DNA of 64,000 nt, from the NCBI RefSeq assembly GCF_003014475.1, contig NZ_PYGJ01000008.1:1-64000 (forward strand), given 5' to 3'. The stretch's first letter is position 1, and the number at the start of each line of letters is the position of its first letter. Source of the stretch: Shimia abyssi. Its GTDB lineage: Bacteria > Pseudomonadota > Alphaproteobacteria > Rhodobacterales > Rhodobacteraceae. A program made the position numbers and the translations under genes. Below the pieces are notes generated by a model. That model was not told the DNA's origin. It was given only the letters and a program-made list of their open reading frames with translations, and did no database searches. Of the stretch, positions 62,586 through 64,000 are shown in pieces.

Positions 62586-63454
62586 GCGCGACTGGCCCGA
62601 GCTTGATGAGTGGTAGGTAGGCAACCTGTTGGTGACCCGTTATTAGGGTGCCAGTGGTATCGTGTATTTGTTTCGCAATCGAGGTATAGGCAGTCGAAAG
62701 CTGCAAACCCGGCGATTGGGGCGGGCGCAATCGCTATTCTGTGTGCAAGCTTATGCTGATTTTGTGGCTGCGTATATCGGTGCACTGAGTTGGTGATCAG
62801 TTGGCAACGAAAGGCTGCCGAGAGCCTTTGAGATAACACCACATCGCTGCCTGTTCATCCGGTCGTCGGAGCGGTTCGCGGACAAATTCATTCAAACGTT
62901 TCGTACATCAATGGCTGTTTAATGGACTGCAACCGGAGCATCCGTTGCCGAAACTCACGCGGCAAACACTTATGTTGACGTTGCTGCAACCCATGCGCCT
63001 TCGAGTGGGACGACTTTGCGGCGTTGAAAAATCAGTGTGGTCACGAGTCTGATCGGAGGTGCGGCAAAAAAGCCTCCGGTGGGGAAAACTACGCAAAGCT
63101 AAGCGTGTGCTTAGGTTCGTTCGCTTGGGCGAGCTCGGGCCAGCCCTATTCTTGCGATTTTTCGCCATTGTGGACGCGAGCGTGAGAGCGAACGGTTGGT
63201 ACAACTGGGGCCGTTTCCTACTCATTAGGCGTTTTTGCGTCGGGTTCCATAATCAGACTATGCCGACGGTAGCTAATGCAAATGCCCGTAAGGTTGGAGG
63301 TTCTAGAGACCTGTTGCGCGGTGGAACGTTTGGAAAGGAGCGTTCCAGAGTTGGTAATCTGCGCGCTTCTTAGCCAGTCTAAAGCGTACACGTCACCAAT
63401 CCTGTTGATGAACTGTGAAGTGCATAGCTTTGTAGGCACGGAAGTGTTCCGCCC
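62586..63454. other. gene-poor segment of about 870 bp
   Basis: No ORF here shows a recognisable domain; the longest (for example 63059-63373 plus, 62908-63225 minus) have poor composition and no ribosome site. Two hairpins are seen: AAAGGCT/AGCCTTT at 62810-62829 and CGGAGG/CCTCCG at 63054-63078. No tRNA or transposase remnant was found. It may be decayed sequence at the border between the core segment and the rhamnose genes. Confidence 0.6.
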
Positions 63455-64000
63455 CTAGATTATTCCTCCGCCGGAGCCGCTTGACTTGGGGCGGCTTGCG
63501 GCAATTTGTGCCCGGTAGCCCGAGGCGCGGTAGGCGGCGATTGGAGAGATCGCCCCGCCTGAACGTTGACGTGCCTTGGCCAGGATCGGGTCCACGTCTG
63601 TTCGGAATGCATGCCTTAGTGTTGCCGATGCCATAAGCGCATCATTTTCATCTTGGTATCCAGCCAATGCAATACGATCGACCAGGCTGGCCTGAATGTA
63701 GGCGCGTTGAATTTCGATAGCCGACACCATCAGGCTTTCGATCGGGTCCGTGACGTTGTGTGACTGGTCGATCATATGCGCCAAATCTAACCCAGGCGTG
63801 TCTTCGGCGTCGACTAGCTCGTTCCAGACAAGGAACAAGCGGTAGGGGTCAATGGTGCCGCTGTCGAGGTCATCGTCGCCATATTTGCTATCGTTGAAGT
63901 GGAAACCACCGAGCTTGTTCGCGCGAACAAGGCGTGACACGATCATTTCGATATTCACATTCGGTGCATGGTGTCCGAGATCGACCAGACACATGGCTTT
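63455..64000 (-). CDS. L-rhamnose isomerase-like sugar isomerase, C-terminal part (cut by window edge)
   Basis: The frame is open to base 64000 and ends with TAG at 63455-63457. The visible 181 residues include MCLVDLGHHAPNVNIEMIV, LGGFHFNDSKYGDDDLDSG and MIDQSHNVTDPIESLM, the metal-binding blocks of Pseudomonas-type L-rhamnose isomerases (xylose isomerase-like TIM barrel), with His and Asp ligands intact. The tail is Ser/Gly-rich. The start lies beyond the window, and other rhamnose catabolic genes are probably there. Confidence 0.82.
   Translation of the reverse strand, partial: KAMCLVDLGHHAPNVNIEMIVSRLVRANKLGGFHFNDSKYGDDDLDSGTIDPYRLFLVWNELVDAEDTPGLDLAHMIDQSHNVTDPIESLMVSAIEIQRAYIQASLVDRIALAGYQDENDALMASATLRHAFRTDVDPILAKARQRSGGAISPIAAYRASGYRAQIAASRPKSSGSGGGII

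Noticed and set aside
63059-63373. 104-codon plus-strand ORF in the gene-poor segment
   Set aside because: No domain, no ribosome site and overlapping alternative frames on both strands.

Overview
The window reads as ordinary chromosome of a marine alphaproteobacterium of the order Rhodobacterales (Roseobacter group), with G+C in the high 50s by eye. This rests on several markers together: an alphaproteobacterial class A RNase P RNA, a SAM-II riboswitch before metZ, the zinc-independent GTP cyclohydrolase FolE2, a DUF6446-type gene between glyQ and glyS, the uvrC-pgsA-moaD-moaE and folB-folP-glmM orders, and dense gene packing with many 4-bp start/stop overlaps. I see no rRNA, tRNA, prophage, insertion sequence or CRISPR array.

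Left part (1-6555): a tightly coupled catabolic operon for alpha- and beta-galactosides. It holds the tail of a sugar ABC permease, a GH4 alpha-galactosidase, an SDR sugar dehydrogenase, DgoK, DgoA, an SMP-30 lactonase and a GH42 beta-galactosidase. Together they fit hydrolysis of galactosides followed by the DeLey-Doudoroff galactose pathway; the galactonate dehydratase is not in view. The SDR has Asn where the catalytic Lys should be. Next (6779-11504) is a three-gene operon pairing a GltD-like Fe-S flavoprotein with a 2-oxoacid:acceptor oxidoreductase (alpha with fused gamma, and beta), preceded by a perfect 7+5+7 inverted repeat. Then come a secreted SYLF-domain fusion protein, rnpB with a good promoter, a lysoplasmalogenase, ftsY, an EamA permease, a septation protein, a GST and an alpha/beta hydrolase.

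Middle (18400-41100): the SAM-II riboswitch with an intrinsic terminator and metZ; folE2; trkH coupled to a ThDP decarboxylase; a secreted trypsin-fold protein lacking all three triad residues; glyQ and glyS separated by marC, a DUF6446-type gene and gltS; a divergent PPDK; a SleB-type hydrolase; folB (with an extra C-terminal domain)-folP-glmM; a second EamA permease; a hemerythrin-like protein divergent from an ArsR-SRPBCC pair with a repeat-rich operator.

Right part (41155-64000): ilvC divergent from two overlapping Lrp-type regulators, with an inverted repeat between; a class V aminotransferase; a UbiH-family hydroxylase; a GntR regulator convergent with an MshEN-GT2 glycosyltransferase; carA divergent from a yqeY-type gene; a PhyH dioxygenase; a CoxG-like protein; an ABC-2 exporter; an S49 peptidase, a 55-residue zinc-ribbon-like protein and a Ca2+/Na+ antiporter; a PTR1/FolM-type reductase; an A+T-rich spacer with a consensus DnaA box; uvrC, pgsA, moaD, moaE; a fatty acid desaturase; about 870 bp without a convincing gene; and the 3' part of an L-rhamnose isomerase-like gene cut by the window edge.

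Most genes are core or near-core. The least explained items are the GltD-KorAB operon, the triad-less protease-like protein, the MshEN-GT2 and IalB/SYLF-like fusions, the divergent PPDK, the FolB extension, and three kinds of short intergenic repeat (an 11-bp-period repeat at two loci, a shared hairpin element at two loci, and a 20-bp palindrome).
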